Of a stretch of 34,585 nucleotides of DNA, positions 31,578 to 34,585 are shown piece by piece (position 1 is the stretch's first letter; every line of letters begins with the position of its first letter). The stretch is from the NCBI GenBank assembly GCA_021201355.1, contig JAJQFC010000304.1:1-34585 (forward strand). Reading direction: 5' to 3'. The position numbers were made by a program, and so were the translations under genes. Origin of the DNA: Planctomycetaceae bacterium. Its GTDB lineage: Bacteria > Planctomycetota > SZUA-567. The notes under the pieces were generated by a model, which was not told where the DNA came from, did not search any database, and saw only the letters and a list, made by a program, of their open reading frames with translations.

Positions 31578-32960
31578 CTACGCCTTTTTCGCCAGCTTCC
31601 GCTTCCAGCCGGCCAACGCTTTCGCGACCGAACGCGGCCCGGCCGACCCGGCTGTGGCGTAGCTGGACGGCGTCCGGGCCGGATCGAGACGTTTAAATAT
31701 ATCCTTCGTAATGAGGGAGCTGACCGACTGCATTTCCTCGAGAGAAAGCTGACCAAGCTGCCGGCCGCTGTCTTCGCCGATGCGGACCAGTTGTCCCGAC
31801 ACCTCGTGGGCACTCCGGAACGGCAGGCCCTTTTCGACCAGATATTCGGCGAGGACGGTGGCGTCGAGATAGCCGTCCCGGAGGAGCCCGGCGGCGCGGT
31901 CCCGGTCGAACCGGAGGGTGGGGAGGAATTCGGCTAAACATTCAAGGACGAAATCGACTGTCCTGACCGCGTCAAAAAGCGGTTCCTTATCTTCCTGGAG
32001 ATCCCGGTTGTATGCCATCGGAAGGCCCTTGACGACGGTGAGGAGGGCGACGAGGCTTCCCACCACCCGTCCGGTCTTGCCCCGGGTCAGTTCGAGGAGG
32101 TCCGGGTTCCGCTTCTGCGGCATGATGGAACTGCCGGTCGACCAGGCGTCGTCGAGTTTCGCGAGACCCCATTCGGACGACGTCCAGAGGATGATGTCCT
32201 CGGCGAGGCGGCTCGTGTGGATGGCGACGATGGCCAGGTCGGACAGCGTTTCCAGGACAAAATCCCGGTCCGACACCGCGTCCATGGAATTGTCGCAGAG
32301 GCTGTCGAAGCCGAGGCGTTTGCGGACCAGTTCGCGGTCGAGCGGCAGGGTCGACCCGGCCAGCGCTCCGGAACCGAGCGGCAGGCGGTTGACGCGGCGG
32401 CGGCAGTCGGCCAGCCGTTCCCGGTCGCGGCCGAACATCTCGACATAGGCGAGGAGATGGTGGGGCAGCATGACCGGCTGGGCCCGTTGCAAATGGGTAT
32501 AGCCCGGGATGACGACGTCCCGTTCCCGTTCGGCGACGGCGACGAAAGCGAGCATGAGGAGGCGGAGGCGTTCCGACAGGGCGTCGATTTTTTCCCGCGT
32601 CCACAGTCGGAGATCCGTCGCCACCTGGTCGTTCCGGCTCCGGCCGGTATGAAGCTTTTTCGCCGGATCGCCGATGCGGCGGGTCAGGTCGGCCTCGATG
32701 GACATGTGGATGTCTTCGTTCGCCGGATCGAAAACGAACTTCCCGTTCTCGATGTCCCGGCCGATTTCCAGAAGGCCCTTCCGGATGGCGGCGAAGTCCT
32801 TTTTCGCGATCAGTCCGACAGACGCGAGCATCTCGGCATGGGCCAGGCTTCCCTGGACGTCCTGCCGCGCCAGCTCCCGGTCAAAGGAAATGGACTGCCC
32901 GAACGCCTCCATCAACGGATGCGTCGCCGACTTGAACCGGCCTTTCCACATTTTCGCCAT
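31578..32960 (-). CDS. argH: Argininosuccinate lyase
   Basis: 460 residues, typical. N-terminal MWKGRFKSATHPLMEAFGQS, then SIEADLTRRIGDPAKKLHTG-RSRNDQVATD, TYGHLQRAQP-type YTHLQRAQPVMLPHHLLAYV, and the signature with the catalytic Ser, GSSIMPQKRNPDLLEL. It splits argininosuccinate to arginine and fumarate, the last step of arginine synthesis, as a tetramer. GGAG precedes the ATG. It starts 30 bases after greA ends and may be read with it. Confidence 0.97.
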   Translation of the reverse strand: MAKMWKGRFKSATHPLMEAFGQSISFDRELARQDVQGSLAHAEMLASVGLIAKKDFAAIRKGLLEIGRDIENGKFVFDPANEDIHMSIEADLTRRIGDPAKKLHTGRSRNDQVATDLRLWTREKIDALSERLRLLMLAFVAVAERERDVVIPGYTHLQRAQPVMLPHHLLAYVEMFGRDRERLADCRRRVNRLPLGSGALAGSTLPLDRELVRKRLGFDSLCDNSMDAVSDRDFVLETLSDLAIVAIHTSRLAEDIILWTSSEWGLAKLDDAWSTGSSIMPQKRNPDLLELTRGKTGRVVGSLVALLTVVKGLPMAYNRDLQEDKEPLFDAVRTVDFVLECLAEFLPTLRFDRDRAAGLLRDGYLDATVLAEYLVEKGLPFRSAHEVSGQLVRIGEDSGRQLGQLSLEEMQSVSSLITKDIFKRLDPARTPSSYATAGSAGPRSVAKALAGWKRKLAKKA

Positions 32961-32990
32961 GCAAAATCTCCGGAGCGCGGTCGGTCTGGG

Positions 32991-33467
32991 TTACTTGAAT
33001 TCGATCTTGTCTATGCGGATTTCCATGGCGCCGGCCGGCAGGTCCGCCGTCACCGTTTCGCCCGGTCCGTGGCCGACCATCGCCTTGGCGAGGGGCGAGG
33101 TGGAGAGGATTTTCCCGGCCGCCGCGTCGGCCTGGCCGGCGCCGACGATGGTGCGGACGAGCTGCTTGTTGTCCTTCAGGCGGGTGAAGGTGACGGTGGT
33201 GCCGAGCACGACCTTGTCCTTCGGCGCCTTCGACGGGTCGATGATGACGGCGTTGGCGAGCATGCCGTTCAACTGGGCGATGCGGGCGTTCAACATGCCG
33301 AGTTCTTCACGGGCGGCGTGGTAGTCGGCGTTTTCGCGGAGATCGCCCTTTTTCCTGGCCTCTTCGATGGCTTTTTTAATCTCGGGGCGCTTTCTCTCGA
33401 GTTCGGCCATTTCGGCCTTGATAAGAGCCATTCCTTCTTCGGTCATGGGGACTGCGTCGGAGGACAT
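32991..33467 (-). CDS. greA: Transcription elongation factor GreA
   Basis: 158 residues from the ATG at 33467, exactly the usual length; AAGGA lies seven bases upstream. Open sequence extends further upstream but covers a hairpin. The N-terminal coiled coil (EEGMALIKAEMAELERKRPE) carries the acidic tip and LRENADYHAAREEL motif; the C-terminal FKBP-like domain has LGTTVTFTRL, ILSTSPLAKAMVGHGPGE. It binds RNA polymerase's secondary channel and stimulates cleavage of backtracked RNA. Confidence 0.96.
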   Translation of the reverse strand: MSSDAVPMTEEGMALIKAEMAELERKRPEIKKAIEEARKKGDLRENADYHAAREELGMLNARIAQLNGMLANAVIIDPSKAPKDKVVLGTTVTFTRLKDNKQLVRTIVGAGQADAAAGKILSTSPLAKAMVGHGPGETVTADLPAGAMEIRIDKIEFK

Positions 33468-33488
33468 GTCAAAATCCTTTTCAAACAT

Positions 33489-33530
33489 AAACAAAAGCCC
33501 GGCGCGCAGGACAAACCTGCGCCCCGGGGC
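33489..33530 (-). terminator. Attenuator-like terminator just before greA
   Basis: Minus strand GCGCAGG, five-base loop, CCTGCGC, extended outward by GC pairs with small bulges, then TTTTGTTT. It ends about 20 bases before the greA ATG. The rest of the 33468-33829 gap shows no gene; the greA promoter and the aminotransferase terminator should lie there. Confidence 0.7.
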
Positions 33531-33829
33531 AGATAGCGGTTGTATACCACCCAACTCTTCGATTATCGTCAAATCGCCGGTACGGTCAAGGGGTCACCGG
33601 CTGTTTATCGCCGCCGGTCCACCCGGGCGGGAAGACTCCCGGCTGTACCGGGAACAGACCCCGGTCTCTCGCGGCCGGACGCCGCACGCCGCAGAGAGGC
33701 TGCGTGGCTGTCATCCGCTTTTTCGCCGTTCGGCAATCGGTTAGGTAAACACGTTTTACCGGCCACGGAAACGGCTGCGCAGACGATTTGCCGCGAGGCC
33801 CGTTACTGCGTTTCGACGGCGTTTCCGTC

Positions 33830-34585
33830 TTAGCCGACCACCAGTTCCTTCAGTCGCCGGCAGCCTTCCCGGATGTTTTCGTCCGACGTGGCGTAGGACA
33901 GCCTGACATGGTTCGGCGCGCCGAACGCCTCTCCCGGCACCATGGCGATGAGGGCCTTGTCGAGGGCGACGTTGGCGAGATCTGTCGGGCACTTCACGGT
34001 GACGCCGCCGAGGGTTTTCCCGAATAGGCCGGAGACGTTCGGAAGCGCGTAGAACGCCCCTTTCGGCATGGCGCAGGTGATGCCCGGGATGTCGTTCAGG
34101 AGTTCGTAAATAATGCCGCAGCGGCGCTCGAAATGGGAACGCATTTCCGCCACGCAGTCCTGCGGGCCGTTCAGCGCCTCGATGGCGGCGGCCTGGGCGA
34201 TGGTGCAGGTGTTCGAGCAGGTCTGACCCTGGAGATCGTCGATGGCCTTGGCGACGGCCACCGGGGAACCGGTCCAGCCGATGCGCCAGCCGGTCATGGC
34301 GTACGTTTTGGCGCAGCCGTTGACGACGACGGTGTGGTCGCGGCAGTAGTCGGAGACGGAGGCGATGGACTTGTGTTTGGCGCCGCCGAAAATGAGGTGG
34401 TTGTAGATTTCATCGGAAATGCACCAAATGCCGCGCCGTTCGCAGATGGCGCCGATTTCGGCGATGACTTCGGCCGGGACGATTTGTCCGGTCGGGTTCG
34501 ACGGCGACGTCAGGATAATCGCCTTGGTCTGCGGCGTGATGGCGGCGTCGAGGGCGGCCGGGGAGACGGCGAACAGGTCCTCTTC
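33830..34585 (-). CDS. Class I aminotransferase, aspartate type (5' end outside window)
   Basis: C-terminal ~250 residues, open to the window edge. Visible PLP-enzyme features: LTSPSNPTGQIVPAEVI, ISDEIYNHLIF (Asp and Tyr that contact PLP), the lysine that forms the Schiff base in NGCAKTYAMTGWRIGW, and NHVRLSYATSDENIREG with the substrate-carboxylate Arg. The sequence resembles bacterial aspartate/prephenate aminotransferases of the I-beta or Thermus type. The residue before the Lys is Ala instead of the usual Ser. Confidence 0.92.
   Translation of the reverse strand, partial: EEDLFAVSPAALDAAITPQTKAIILTSPSNPTGQIVPAEVIAEIGAICERRGIWCISDEIYNHLIFGGAKHKSIASVSDYCRDHTVVVNGCAKTYAMTGWRIGWTGSPVAVAKAIDDLQGQTCSNTCTIAQAAAIEALNGPQDCVAEMRSHFERRCGIIYELLNDIPGITCAMPKGAFYALPNVSGLFGKTLGGVTVKCPTDLANVALDKALIAMVPGEAFGAPNHVRLSYATSDENIREGCRRLKELVVG

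Overview
The window is a bacterial chromosome segment made of two native flanks and a lower-GC, AT-rich integrated island between them. The right flank is strongly GC-rich and carries housekeeping genes: tRNAs, an acetate kinase relative, two D-Ala-D-Ala-ligase-type ATP-grasp genes, serine acetyltransferase, dxr, argH, greA and an aspartate-type aminotransferase. Sigma70-like promoters, strong Shine-Dalgarno sites and the MEP-pathway gene fit a Gram-negative-type bacterium. I cannot name the phylum from sequence alone; a PVC-like lineage is only a guess.

Bases 1-5726 hold a sugar-uptake locus on the + strand: the end of a short-chain dehydrogenase, a complete ribose/galactose-type ABC importer (double ATPase, permease, binding protein), an intrinsic terminator, a DUF2271-type periplasmic protein and a LacI-family regulator. 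The dehydrogenase and regulator suggest one sugar or polyol regulon.

Bases 6275-23818 are an integrated element of about 17.5 kb, bounded by a 48-bp perfect direct repeat that is the 3' part of tRNA-Gly(TCC). The intact tRNA is at the right end. There the element supplies the tRNA 3' half and a near-copy of its terminator; the original terminator now lies at the left end. The tyrosine integrase beside the tRNA is broken (one in-frame TAA, two frameshifts). An excisionase-like HTH gene lies downstream of it and a serine recombinase sits at the other end. Cargo includes two divergent modules, each pairing a ribbon-helix-helix-like gene (+) with a minus-strand cluster that contains a member of an unrecognised ~200-residue family. 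One cluster also has a DnaB-C-like ATPase and a class II glutamine amidotransferase. Further cargo is a secreted protein with a coupled 30-residue membrane peptide under an attenuator-like RNA leader, an MmeI-like restriction-methyltransferase split over three frames, and several unknown genes. Apparent frameshifts cluster in the island, nearly all of them -1, while the flanks show none.

Bases 23857-34585 return to native sequence: tRNA-Ala(GGC) upstream of the tRNA-Gly target with a consensus promoter, a transketolase-like protein lacking cofactor motifs, tRNA-Met with promoter and terminator, an ackA-like gene, and a minus-strand run aminotransferase, greA, argH, dxr, cysE and two ATP-grasp ligases. 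greA is preceded by an attenuator-like terminator, and cysE is translationally coupled to the first ligase.
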